DNA from: an uncultured Collinsella sp.
Lineage (GTDB): Bacteria; Actinomycetota; Coriobacteriia; Coriobacteriales; Coriobacteriaceae
Reading direction: 5' to 3'
DNA length: 40,173 nt
Assembly: GCA_900544725.1 (NCBI GenBank)
Contig: UQWK01000015.1
Span: 1-40,173, forward strand
Shown in pieces: positions 7,722-15,236 of the stretch (its first letter is position 1; each line of letters starts with the position of its first letter). The notes under the pieces were generated by a model. That model worked only from the letters and a program-made list of their open reading frames with translations. It had not been told where the DNA came from and searched no databases. A program made the position numbers and the translations under genes.

Positions 7722-7938
7722 ATCTCAATCTGTAACACCAAACTGCCCAAAACGGCTCTAGATGTTACAGATTGAGATGAACTGCTCGGCCGCCAATCTA
7801 ATGTCTCGATCTGTAACACGTAGCGGGGAATTTGGTCTCTAACTGTTACAGATTGAGACAAAGCGGAGGCGGCTGGCGCAAGATCTCGATCTGTAACAAC
7901 TACAAGGCTCAACGGGCTCCAGGTGTTACAGATTGAGA
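7722..7938. repeat. Array 1: three inverted repeats with exactly 25-nt centres
   Basis: Three elements of the form TCTCRATCTGTAACA - 25 nt - TGTTACAGATTGAGA. Arm/arm positions are 7722-7737/7763-7778, 7802-7818/7844-7860 and 7884-7898/7924-7938. Each centre is exactly 25 nt and each gap between elements 23-26 nt, so the arm motif recurs in alternating orientation about every 40 bp. Centres differ in sequence. A second three-copy array lies at 25022-25240. The array sits past the end of the surface protein gene, before the convergent NfnB gene. I see no gene in 7686-8079. Confidence 0.9.
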
Positions 7939-7957
7939 CAAAACGACCGACCAGGCC

Positions 7958-8000
7958 CCAAACCACCACAAAGGTGCCTGTCCCCTTTGTGGTGGTTTGG
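7958..8000. repeat. GGGACAG-family hairpin, perfect 17-bp stem
   Basis: CCAAACCACCACAAAGG (7958-7974) and CCTTTGTGGTGGTTTGG (7984-8000) pair perfectly around TGCCTGTCC. This is the reverse orientation of the copy at 4015-4055. It may help terminate the convergent genes. Confidence 0.8.
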
Positions 8001-8011
8001 GCGGCCGGCAT

Positions 8012-8051
8012 AGAAAAAGTCCCCGCCGGGCGTGTGCTCGACGGGGACTTT
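8012..8051 (-). terminator. Rho-independent terminator of the nfnAB operon
   Basis: AAAGTCCCCG (8016-8025) pairs with CGGGGACTTT (8042-8051). On the minus strand the stem is followed by a U-tract (TTTTTC). It lies 28 bases past the NfnB stop. Confidence 0.8.
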
Positions 8052-8079
8052 GCCGTTTGATGGCTAGCGCTGTGGGTGA

Positions 8080-9489
8080 TTACTCGCCCAGCAGGCTCTT
8101 GGTGATGGAAGCGGCGGCCTTCTTGCCGGCGCCCATCGCCAGAATGACCGTAGCGGCACCGGTGACGATGTCGCCGCCGGCCCAGATGCGGGGATCGGTG
8201 GTCTGGCCGGTCTCCTCGTCAGCGACGATGTAGCCCCACTTGTTGAGCTCCATCTTGCCGCCGATCTTCTTTGCGAAGGGGTTGGCGTTGGTGCCGATAG
8301 CCGAGATCGCGACGTCGCAGGGAATCTCCTCGATGGCGCCCTCGATGGGCACCGGGCGACGACGACCGGACTCGTCGGGCTCGCCGAGCTCCATCTTCTG
8401 GACCTTGACGGCGCACACGGAGCCGTCCTCGCCAGCGACAAACTCGAGCGGGGAGACGAGCGGCAGAACCTCGACGCCTTCGGCCTTAGCATGGTGCAGC
8501 TCGGCGCGACGGCAGGGCATCTCGTCCTCGGTACGACGGTAGGCGATGATGGCATGCTCGGCGCCCAGGCGCTTGGCAGTACGGACGGCGTCCATAGCCA
8601 CGTTGCCGCCGCCAAAGACGACGACGTTCTTGCCGTGCTTGGTGGGGGTGTCGTACTCGGGGAACTTGTTGGCCTTCATCAGGTTCACGCGGGTGAGGTA
8701 CTCGTTGGCGAAGAAGACGTTGGGCAGGTTCTCGCCGGGGACGTTGAGGAACTTGGGCAGGCCAGCGCCGGTCGCCACGTAGATGGCGTCGAAGCCCTGC
8801 TCGAACAGCTCCTCGGCCGTGGCCATGTTGCCCACGACGGAGTTGTACTCAAACTTGACGCCCATGTCCTCCAGGCCGTCAATCTCGCGCTTGACGACTG
8901 CCTTGGGCAGACGGAACTCGGGGATGCCGTAGACTAGCACGCCGCCGCCGGTGAAGAAGGCCTCAAAGACGGTGACGTCAAAACCGTTACGGGCGAGCTC
9001 GCCGGCGCAGGTGATGCCGGACGGGCCGGAGCCGACGACGGCGACCTTCTTGCCGTTCTTGGGAGCCATCTTGGGCGTGGAGGCGAGCTCGGGGCGGTCA
9101 CCCAGGAAGCGCTCGAGCTGGCCGATGGCCACGGGCTCGGACTTCTTGCCGCGGATGCACTTGCCCTCGCACTGGTTCTCCTGCGGGCAGACGCGGCCGC
9201 AGATAGCGGGAAGCATGGAGTCCTCGCGGATGGTATCGAGAGCGCCGCCGAAGTCCTTCTCGCGGATCTGCTCGATAAAGCGGGGGATGTTGATGTTGAC
9301 GGGGCAGCCCTCAACACAGAACGGCTTCTTGCAGTTGAGGCAGCGCTCGGCCTCGGCCAGCGCCATTTCCTCGGTGAAGCCCTTGTCGACGGGGCGGAAG
9401 TCGCAGGCGCGCTCGGCAGCCGGCTCCTCGTTATCGGGGGTGCGGGGCGACTTCATATCGGCAACGAAACGACCGTTAACTAGTGGCAT
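8080..9489 (-). CDS. nfnB: NfnB: ferredoxin-dependent NADPH:NAD+ oxidoreductase, large subunit (GltA-like)
   Basis: A 469-residue flavoprotein of the GltA/SudA/NfnB family. In the NfnAB complex it carries two [4Fe-4S] clusters, FAD and the NADPH site, and couples NADPH oxidation to ferredoxin and NAD+ by electron bifurcation. Seen here are N-terminal cysteine clusters (CLNCKKPFCVEGCP and CGRVCPQENQCEGKC), an FAD-type dinucleotide fold (VAVVGSGPSGITCAGELA) and a second nucleotide fold (VVVFGGGNVAMDAVRTAKRL). The start at 9489 overlaps the end of NfnA by 10 bases, implying coupled translation. A stand-alone glutamate synthase small subunit is the alternative, but no large subunit is nearby and the NfnA partner argues for Nfn. 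Confidence 0.88.
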   Translation of the reverse strand: MPLVNGRFVADMKSPRTPDNEEPAAERACDFRPVDKGFTEEMALAEAERCLNCKKPFCVEGCPVNINIPRFIEQIREKDFGGALDTIREDSMLPAICGRVCPQENQCEGKCIRGKKSEPVAIGQLERFLGDRPELASTPKMAPKNGKKVAVVGSGPSGITCAGELARNGFDVTVFEAFFTGGGVLVYGIPEFRLPKAVVKREIDGLEDMGVKFEYNSVVGNMATAEELFEQGFDAIYVATGAGLPKFLNVPGENLPNVFFANEYLTRVNLMKANKFPEYDTPTKHGKNVVVFGGGNVAMDAVRTAKRLGAEHAIIAYRRTEDEMPCRRAELHHAKAEGVEVLPLVSPLEFVAGEDGSVCAVKVQKMELGEPDESGRRRPVPIEGAIEEIPCDVAISAIGTNANPFAKKIGGKMELNKWGYIVADEETGQTTDPRIWAGGDIVTGAATVILAMGAGKKAAASITKSLLGE

Positions 9490-10319
9490 GCGCAGCTCTT
9501 TTCCTCATAGGCCTTGAGGGACTCGCCCTCTTCGGAACGGTAAGCGGCCTGGCGGGCACGAAGGTCATCCCAGTCGACCAGGGTGGCATCGAAGTCGGGG
9601 CCGTCGACGCAAGCGAACTTGGTCACGCCGCCTACCTCGACGCGGCAGCAGCCGCACATGCCGGTGCCGTCAACCATGATGGGGTTGAGCGACGCGGTGA
9701 TGGGGGTGTCGTACTTCTGGGCGGTGAGGGTCGAGAACTTCATCATCGGAACGGGGCCGACGCAGAAGACCTGGCTCACGGCCTTGTCCTGCAGCAGGCG
9801 CTCCAGCGGAGCGGTGACAACGCCCTGCTCGCCGTAGGAGCCGTCGTCAGTGGTGATGTGGATGTGATCTTCGTCGAGGAGCTCGCGGAACTGGTCCTCC
9901 ATGAGCAGGAGGTCCTTGGTGCGGGCGCCCATAATGGCGTGCACCTCGTGACCGGTCTCGACCAGGTGCTTAGCGACCGGGAAGGCAATTGCCAGGCCGA
10001 CGCCGCCGCCAATGACGGCGCAGGGGCCCTCGGCCATCTCGGTGGGAACGCCCAGCGGGCCCACGACGTCGCGCAGCGACTCGCCGGCCTCGTAGGTGGA
10101 AAGCATCTCGGTGGTCTTGCCGATCACCATGAAGATGAACTCGACCCAGCCCTCGTCACCGTTCCAGCCGGCCAGGGTAAACGGGACACGCTCGCCCGTC
10201 TCATTGGCGCGAACCATGAGGAACTGTCCAGCGTGCGCATGCTTGGCGATTGCGGGCGCCTCGATGCGGAACTTGAACACCTTCTCCGAGAACTGCGTCT
10301 TCTCCAGGATCTTATACAT
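9480..10319 (-). CDS. nfnA: NfnA: ferredoxin-NADP reductase-like small subunit
   Basis: A 279-residue FAD/NAD-binding protein of the dihydroorotate dehydrogenase electron-transfer/SudB family. It would carry FAD and a [2Fe-2S] cluster and bind NAD(H) in the NfnAB complex. Near the C-terminus the cluster motif DGTGMCGCCR followed by FACVDGPDFD is clear. The NAD-binding region reads GPCAVIGGGVGLAIAFPVA. The start is set at 10319, where AGAGGGG lies upstream; a reading frame open to 10424 is untranslated leader. NfnB follows with an overlap. The complex would link ferredoxin to NAD(P)H pools, matching the Ech hydrogenase further along. Confidence 0.88.
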   Translation of the reverse strand: MYKILEKTQFSEKVFKFRIEAPAIAKHAHAGQFLMVRANETGERVPFTLAGWNGDEGWVEFIFMVIGKTTEMLSTYEAGESLRDVVGPLGVPTEMAEGPCAVIGGGVGLAIAFPVAKHLVETGHEVHAIMGARTKDLLLMEDQFRELLDEDHIHITTDDGSYGEQGVVTAPLERLLQDKAVSQVFCVGPVPMMKFSTLTAQKYDTPITASLNPIMVDGTGMCGCCRVEVGGVTKFACVDGPDFDATLVDWDDLRARQAAYRSEEGESLKAYEEKSCACH

Positions 10320-10494
10320 AGAACCCCTCTCTTGTAAGGGCCGCCGAACCGTGCCTCCACGGAAATGGACGGTAGCCCGAATAAAACCGTACGTGCACAG
10401 GCGTTGTGCAGACATACGGTGCAAATTATACCCTCATGGACATGTCACTTACGTGTGTCTTCGGCGGTTGGGAGCAGGGTTTATCCACTTCGGC

Positions 10495-10688
10495 CTACCA
10501 AACAGGGGCAGGTATATTTTGGTCAGTTTTATCGGGTAAAACGGCAAAGGGGGCCGGCCTCGGGTTGTGATGAGGCCGGCCCCCTTTGGGGCGTTGCGTG
10601 TATGACGGCACGCGGTTTATCGCGATGCCGCAACTGGGGCGTTTCCGCAGGTAAAACCTGCCAAAATAAACATGTCCCTAAATGGTAG
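10495..10688. repeat. ~194-bp palindromic element between nfnA and pth
   Basis: Outer arms of 39 bases (10495-10533 and 10650-10688) pair at about 29 of 39 positions. Inside is a perfect 16-bp GC-rich hairpin, AAAGGGGGCCGGCCTC (10546-10561) with its complement (10572-10587) around 10 bases. The structure fills most of the gap downstream of pth, ending just before its stop. There is no coding potential or long U-tract. It looks like a small non-autonomous or REP-like element that may also end pth transcription. Confidence 0.6.
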
Positions 10689-10691
10689 GTT

Positions 10692-11321
10692 TTAGTGCTT
10701 GCCGTTGGCGGAGGCGGCGCCGTTGACGTGGTCGCGGGCATAGATCACGCCGTGCACGATTGCCAGGCCGGCGGCGTCTGCGGCGCGGGCGCAGGTGTCC
10801 TGGAAGTCCTCGGCCTCGCGGGCGCGCAGCTGCTTGAGCACGTAGTCGGCGACGGCCATCTTGCCGGGAGGGTTGCCGATGCCGGTGCGGATGCGGCTGA
10901 AGTCGCGGCTGCCCATCTTGTCGATGATGGAGCGCAGGCCGTTGTGGCCAGCATGGCCGCCGCCCACCTTAACACGCACGTCGCCGGCGGGAATATCGAG
11001 CTCGTCGTGGATTACGAGCAGCTCCTCGGCCTTGATCTTGTACTCGCGGCAGAGCTTGGAGATGGGGCCGCCCGAGGTATTCATGTACGACTGCGGCTTG
11101 ACCAGCACAATCTGACGCTTGCCGCCCTCTTCCTCGGGGTCGTTGATGTTGATGAGCGCGACCTCGGCGCCGGCCTGGTTTTTCCAGTACGTGACGCCGG
11201 CCTGACGGGCCAGCTCGTCGATTGCCTTAAAGCCGGCGTTGTGGCGGGTCTCGGCATATTCCTCGCCCGGGTTGCCAAGTCCGGCAACCATGCGAATCTT
11301 AAGCGGCTGTGCAGCTGCCAT
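10692..11321 (-). CDS. pth: Peptidyl-tRNA hydrolase
   Basis: Releases tRNA from peptidyl-tRNA dropped by the ribosome; cytoplasmic and normally essential. The 209-residue length is typical. Family residues are visible: Asn17 in GLGNPGEEY, His27 in TRHNAG, Asn81 in SYMNTSG, Asp106 in IHDELD and Asn127 in GHNGLRSI. The start is ATG 11321 with AAAGGAAG upstream on the minus strand; the frame stays open to 11360 but has no better start. It is downstream of prs on the same strand, separated by a large hairpin, as prs-pth often pair in bacteria. Confidence 0.93.
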   Translation of the reverse strand: MAAAQPLKIRMVAGLGNPGEEYAETRHNAGFKAIDELARQAGVTYWKNQAGAEVALININDPEEEGGKRQIVLVKPQSYMNTSGGPISKLCREYKIKAEELLVIHDELDIPAGDVRVKVGGGHAGHNGLRSIIDKMGSRDFSRIRTGIGNPPGKMAVADYVLKQLRAREAEDFQDTCARAADAAGLAIVHGVIYARDHVNGAASANGKH

Positions 11322-11435
11322 ATGCTTCCTTTCGTTACACAAAAGTTTAATCAACGACAAAGGCTACCACGCCCGCCGAAGGCGAGGAAAGGTTGCAGCA
11401 AAGTCATTTCAGAAAACAGCTGCCCCGAGACAGCA

Positions 11436-11540
11436 GGAAGCCCCGGACACGCCGGGAGGGGTTATCAAAGCGAACATCCCGCAGCCGCAAAGCGGCGAGG
11501 ACGTTCGCGTGATAACCCCGCAGGCGTGTCCGGGGCTTCC
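11436..11540. repeat. 105-bp nested palindrome between prs and pth
   Basis: Perfect 18-bp outer arms (11436-11453, 11523-11540), then 10-bp arms GGGGTTATCA (11458-11467, 11510-11519), then GCGAACATCC (11470-11479) with GGACGTTCGC (11499-11508), and an inner GCCGC-AAA-GCGGC hairpin (11484-11496). Almost the whole element folds into one rod on both strands. There is no U-tract next to it. It could attenuate prs transcription before pth or be a mobile palindromic unit. Confidence 0.8.
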
Positions 11541-11563
11541 GGAGGGATGCGAGGGTCGAGCGA

Positions 11564-12550
11564 CTACAGCGCGAAGTCGCCGCCGACGAGCGTGGAGACG
11601 GGCTCCTCGTGGTAAACGGCGGAGATGGCCTGAGCGAACTCCTCGGCGACCGAGATGGTCTTGATCTTGCCGCCGACCTCGACGGGGATGGCATCGGTGA
11701 CGACGCACTCGACGATGGGGGCATCGTTCAGGCGCTCGATAGCCGGGCCCGAGAAGATGCCGTGGGTGGCGCACACGTAGATGTCGCCGGCGCCCATGGC
11801 CTTGAGCTCCTTGACGTTGGCGCACAGGGTGCCAGCGGTGTCAATCATGTCGTCGTTGATGATGCAGGTCTTGCCCTTGATGTCACCGATGATGCCCATG
11901 ACCTCGGCGGCGTTGTGGCGCGGACGACCCTTGTGGGCGATGGCCAGGTCGCAGCCGAGCATGTCGGACAGCTTCTTGGCGGCCTTGGCACGACCCACGT
12001 CGGGGGAGACGACAACCAGGTTGTCGGTGTCGAAGTGCATGTCGTTGTAGTACTGGCCAAACAGCGGCAGCGCGGACAGGTGGTTAACCGGGATATCAAA
12101 GAAGCCCTGAATCTGACCCTGGTGCAGGTCGAGGGTGATGATGCGGTTGACGCCGGCGCGCTCGAGCAGGTTGGCGACGAGGCGGGCGGTGATGGGCTCG
12201 CGCGGGCCGGCCTTGCGGTCCTGGCGGGCATAGCCGTAGTGGGTGATAACGGCGGTGATGGAGCGGGCGGATGCGCGCTTGGCAGCGTCGGTGGCGATGA
12301 GCAACTCCATGAGCATATCGTTGACGTTGCCGCCGGCCACGGACTGAATCAGGAAGACGTCGGCGCCGCGGACGGTCTCGTCGTAGCGGGCGTAAATCTC
12401 ACCATTGGCGAACTGCTTTAGCGTAAGGCCCGAAAGCTCGACCCCAAGGTACTCAGCAATCTTCTGAGCGAGGGGACGGTTGGAGGAACCGGAATACACG
12501 CGGATGGACTTGCGCATATTCTCCGACTTCTCGGGATCATTAATCGGCAT
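11564..12550 (-). CDS. prs: Ribose-phosphate pyrophosphokinase
   Basis: Makes PRPP from ribose 5-phosphate and ATP for nucleotide, histidine and NAD synthesis. The 328-residue length fits bacterial class I enzymes. Visible motifs are the N-terminal VYSGSSNRPLAQKIA, the YARQDRK ATP-region motif, the DLHQGQIQGFF loop, the metal/ATP region VVVSPDVGRAKAAKKL and the PRPP-binding INDDMIDTAGT loop. AAAGGAG stands upstream of the ATG at 12550. The N-terminal extension (about ten polar residues before RKSIRVYSG) is slightly longer than usual. Confidence 0.95.
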   Translation of the reverse strand: MPINDPEKSENMRKSIRVYSGSSNRPLAQKIAEYLGVELSGLTLKQFANGEIYARYDETVRGADVFLIQSVAGGNVNDMLMELLIATDAAKRASARSITAVITHYGYARQDRKAGPREPITARLVANLLERAGVNRIITLDLHQGQIQGFFDIPVNHLSALPLFGQYYNDMHFDTDNLVVVSPDVGRAKAAKKLSDMLGCDLAIAHKGRPRHNAAEVMGIIGDIKGKTCIINDDMIDTAGTLCANVKELKAMGAGDIYVCATHGIFSGPAIERLNDAPIVECVVTDAIPVEVGGKIKTISVAEEFAQAISAVYHEEPVSTLVGGDFAL

Positions 12551-12594
12551 TACCCTTCTCCTTTATATCGAATGCCATATAGATGCCTTGTTGC

Positions 12595-12600
12595 ATTGTA
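12595..12600 (-). promoter_or_regulatory. Possible -10 box of prs
   Basis: TACAAT on the minus strand lies 44 bases before the prs ATG. No convincing -35 is seen. The rest of the 12551-12741 gap holds only the glmU terminator. Confidence 0.3.
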
Positions 12601-12690
12601 ACCGCGCGGCGGGGTTTATCGAGTCTTGATAACGTCTTTACCGTCAACGGACACGAACCGACCACTCATCCGGCCGCGCAGGTCAGCATA

Positions 12691-12724
12691 GAAAAAGGAG
12701 CCGTCCCCATGGGAACAGCTCCTT
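12691..12724 (-). terminator. Rho-independent terminator of glmU
   Basis: On the minus strand AAGGAGCTGTTCCC pairs with GGGGACGGCTCCTT around the short centre and is followed by a run of U. It begins 17 bases past the glmU stop. Confidence 0.85.
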
Positions 12725-12741
12725 AGATGCTTGGTAAAACG

Positions 12742-14154
12742 TTATATCTCGTCGTCCTCGTGCAGACGGCGGCGATAATCGGCGGCCCAGCCCTCAATAT
12801 TTACCTGACGGGCGCGGCCCAGACCGAGTGCGTCGGCCGGGACCGGCTCGGTGATGACGGAGCCGGCGGCCACGAGTGCACCGTCGCCAATCTGGGCGGG
12901 CGCGACCATCATGGTGTCGGAACCGATGAAGGCGTCCTTGCCGATGACGGTCTTGTGCTTGTGCACGCCGTCGTAGTTGCAGGTGATGGAGCCGGCGCCC
13001 ACGTTGACGCCGGAGCCCATGGTCGTGTCACCGATGTAGGACAGGTGCGGCACCTTGGAGCCCTCGCCGATCGTGGACTTCTTGATCTCCACGTGCGTGC
13101 CGGCCTTGGAACCATCGAGCATGTGGGTACCCGGGCGCAGGTAGGCGCGCGGGCCGCAGTCGACGCCGTTCTCGATGACGGCCTCGATGGCGATGGTCTC
13201 ATCGATGGTGCAGCCGCTGCCGACGGTGGTGTCGGTGAGGCGGCTGTTAGGGCCGAGCTGGCACTCCTCGCCCACGGTGACGTGGCCGATCAGGTGCGTC
13301 TGCGGCCACACGACGGTGTCGCGGCCGATGGTGGCGTCGGGGCCGATCCAGGCCTGCGTGGGGTCGATGAAGGTAACGCCCTCGGCCATCCAGTGCTCGT
13401 TGATGCGGTCGCGCGCGATGGCGGTAAGCTGCGCGAGCTGGATGCGGCTGTTGACGCCCAGGCCGTCGCGGTAGTCGTCACAGTGGAAGATGGAGACCGC
13501 CTGGCCGTGACTCTTGAGGATTTCGAGCATGTCGGGCAGGTAGTACTCGGACTGCGCGTTGTCGTTGCCGATCTCGTTGATGTGTGCGGCGAGCTGCGCG
13601 CCGTCGAAGGCGTAGCAGCCGGCGTTGCACTCGAGCAGCGTGGCGGCCTGCTCGGGCGTGCAGTCCTTCTGCTCGATGATGCGCTCGATCTGGCCGTCGG
13701 CACCCAGCTTGATGCGGCCGTAGCCAAAAGGATCGGGCGGGGTCATGGTCATGACGGTGCAGGCGAGCTCGCCGGTGGCGACGGTCTGTGCGAACTTGGC
13801 GACGGTGTCGGCGGTGATGAGCGGCAAGTCGCCGTTGAGCACGACGACCGGGCCCTCGGTGATGCCGCAGGCCTCGAGCGCGACCTTCACGGCGTGACCG
13901 GTGCCCAGGCGCTCGGTCTGCTCGACGCACTCGACCTTGGTGGCGCTGTTGGCGTAGGCGCCGTTGATGAGGGCGCGCATCTCGTCGGCGTGGCTGCCGA
14001 TGACGACCACGACGCGGCTGCAGCCGGCCTTGATGGTGGCGTCGACGATCCACTGAACCATGGGCTTACCCAGGATCTTGTGCGAAACCTTGCAGTGGTT
14101 CGACTTCATGCGGGTGCCCTCGCCGGCAGCGAGGATAATTGCAGTTGCGTCCAT
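12742..14154 (-). CDS. glmU: Bifunctional GlmU: N-acetylglucosamine-1-phosphate uridyltransferase / glucosamine-1-phosphate acetyltransferase
   Basis: Makes UDP-GlcNAc for peptidoglycan. The 470 residues match the family. The N-terminal pyrophosphorylase domain shows ILAAGEGTRMKS, the HKILGKPM region and VVLNGDLPLI. The C-terminal half is a left-handed beta-helix of hexapeptide repeats (for example IGRDTVVWPQT, then the IGDTTMGSGVNVGAGSIT stretch and IGKDAFIGSD). The start is ATG 14154, with AGGAG upstream. A frame open 80 codons further upstream is out of family and rejected. It is divergent from the ECF transporter genes. Confidence 0.95.
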   Translation of the reverse strand: MDATAIILAAGEGTRMKSNHCKVSHKILGKPMVQWIVDATIKAGCSRVVVVIGSHADEMRALINGAYANSATKVECVEQTERLGTGHAVKVALEACGITEGPVVVLNGDLPLITADTVAKFAQTVATGELACTVMTMTPPDPFGYGRIKLGADGQIERIIEQKDCTPEQAATLLECNAGCYAFDGAQLAAHINEIGNDNAQSEYYLPDMLEILKSHGQAVSIFHCDDYRDGLGVNSRIQLAQLTAIARDRINEHWMAEGVTFIDPTQAWIGPDATIGRDTVVWPQTHLIGHVTVGEECQLGPNSRLTDTTVGSGCTIDETIAIEAVIENGVDCGPRAYLRPGTHMLDGSKAGTHVEIKKSTIGEGSKVPHLSYIGDTTMGSGVNVGAGSITCNYDGVHKHKTVIGKDAFIGSDTMMVAPAQIGDGALVAAGSVITEPVPADALGLGRARQVNIEGWAADYRRRLHEDDEI

Positions 14155-14348
14155 GTGATCTCCTGTTACGTTATAGAGACGTGTGTTTGGAAACGATACA
14201 CGGCGCAATATGATACCGCAGGCATATGATGAGCGCGTAACGTTTGGGCCGCGGCGGCTGGGTTTGTGGTTCCGGCGCGGCGGTTGCGCTGCTTGTGCGG
14301 TGTTTGCGGCACTGCGGCGTTGGTATTTGGGTGAGAGGGCGGGTGCCC

Positions 14349-15236
14349 GTGGACAATATGCGAGAGAGGTCGGCCATCGAGCCCGTCGCGGCATTTTCGA
14401 TGTCGCACCCGGCGGTGCCTGCGCTCTACATGGCGCTAACGCTGGGGCTCACCATGTTCTCGATGCAACCGGTGCTGATCGCGCTGTCGCTCGCGGGCGG
14501 GCTGGCATACGGCTTTGCGACCCGCGGGGCTGCTCGCACGCTGAACGCGTTTCGCTGGCAGCTGCCGGTGATTTTGATTATCTCGCTGGTGAATCCGCTG
14601 TTTAGCGCCTCGGGCTCGACGGAGTTGTTCCGTATCGGCATGCGCGCAGTGTATTTGGAGAGCATGGTATACGGCCTGTGTATGGGCGGGCTGTTTGTGG
14701 CGAGCGTGCTGTGGTTTGAGGCTGCGGCGTCGATGCTCGAATACGACAAGGTGCTCGCGTTGCTGGGCAACGCCGCGCCGGTGCTCGCGCTCATGATCTC
14801 GATGTGCATGCGGCTTATCCCGCTGTTTTTGCGCCGCGGCCGCACGGTGCTGGCGGTGCAGGACGCGATCGATGTGCCGGGGCGCGCTCCGGCCGACCCC
14901 GTGCGCTCGCGCCTGCGGGCGTCGAGCGTGTTGATGGGCTGGGGCATGGAAGATTCGCTGGAGCGTGCGGACGCGATGCGCTCGCGCGGGTGGGGTGCCG
15001 CGACGCGTCGTACGACGTATGTGCGGTATCGACTGGGGCACAGCGACGTTGCCGCGCTGGTCGGGCTTGCGCTGTTTGGTGCTGCCGCGGTGGCGGTGGC
15101 GTGGACCGCGACGGCGCAGTATTCGTTTTACCCTCAGCTTTCGGTGCCGGCGCCGTGGCCTGGCTATATTGTGTACGCGGCTTGGATGGTGTTGCCCTGT
15201 GTGTTGCACGCGATTGACGAGAAGAGGTTTGGCTGA
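14349..15236 (+). CDS. ECF transporter transmembrane component (EcfT)
   Basis: T component of an energy-coupling-factor vitamin or metal importer (CbiQ/EcfT family). It couples the ATPases to the substrate-binding S protein. Several hydrophobic spans are seen between residues ~20 and 150, and the family coupling motif appears as ADAMRSRGWG near residue 215, close to the usual Ala-Arg-Gly form. The start is uncertain: GTG 14349 is chosen because AGAGGG lies nine bases upstream; GTG 14343 and ATG 14358 are alternatives. Its stop overlaps the next ATG (TGATG). The 14155-14348 gap to glmU holds no feature I can defend. Confidence 0.8.
   Translation: MDNMRERSAIEPVAAFSMSHPAVPALYMALTLGLTMFSMQPVLIALSLAGGLAYGFATRGAARTLNAFRWQLPVILIISLVNPLFSASGSTELFRIGMRAVYLESMVYGLCMGGLFVASVLWFEAAASMLEYDKVLALLGNAAPVLALMISMCMRLIPLFLRRGRTVLAVQDAIDVPGRAPADPVRSRLRASSVLMGWGMEDSLERADAMRSRGWGAATRRTTYVRYRLGHSDVAALVGLALFGAAAVAVAWTATAQYSFYPQLSVPAPWPGYIVYAAWMVLPCVLHAIDEKRFG

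Noticed and set aside
7722..7938. CRISPR array reading of the regular repeats
   Set aside because: The repeated motif alternates in orientation, is only 15-17 bp, the intervening sequences are partly alike between copies, and no cas gene is present.
8080..9489. Small subunit of glutamate synthase
   Set aside because: No large subunit lies next to it, and the overlapping NfnA-type partner fits the Nfn complex better.
12727..14229. 500-codon open frame on the + strand opposite glmU
   Set aside because: It is the antisense shadow of a clear glmU; composition (Gly, Val, Asp, His) is typical of shadows in GC-rich DNA.
14155..14348. Cobalamin or other vitamin riboswitch before the ECF operon
   Set aside because: A GGCACTG-like string is present but the conserved set of boxes is not; the substrate stays unknown.
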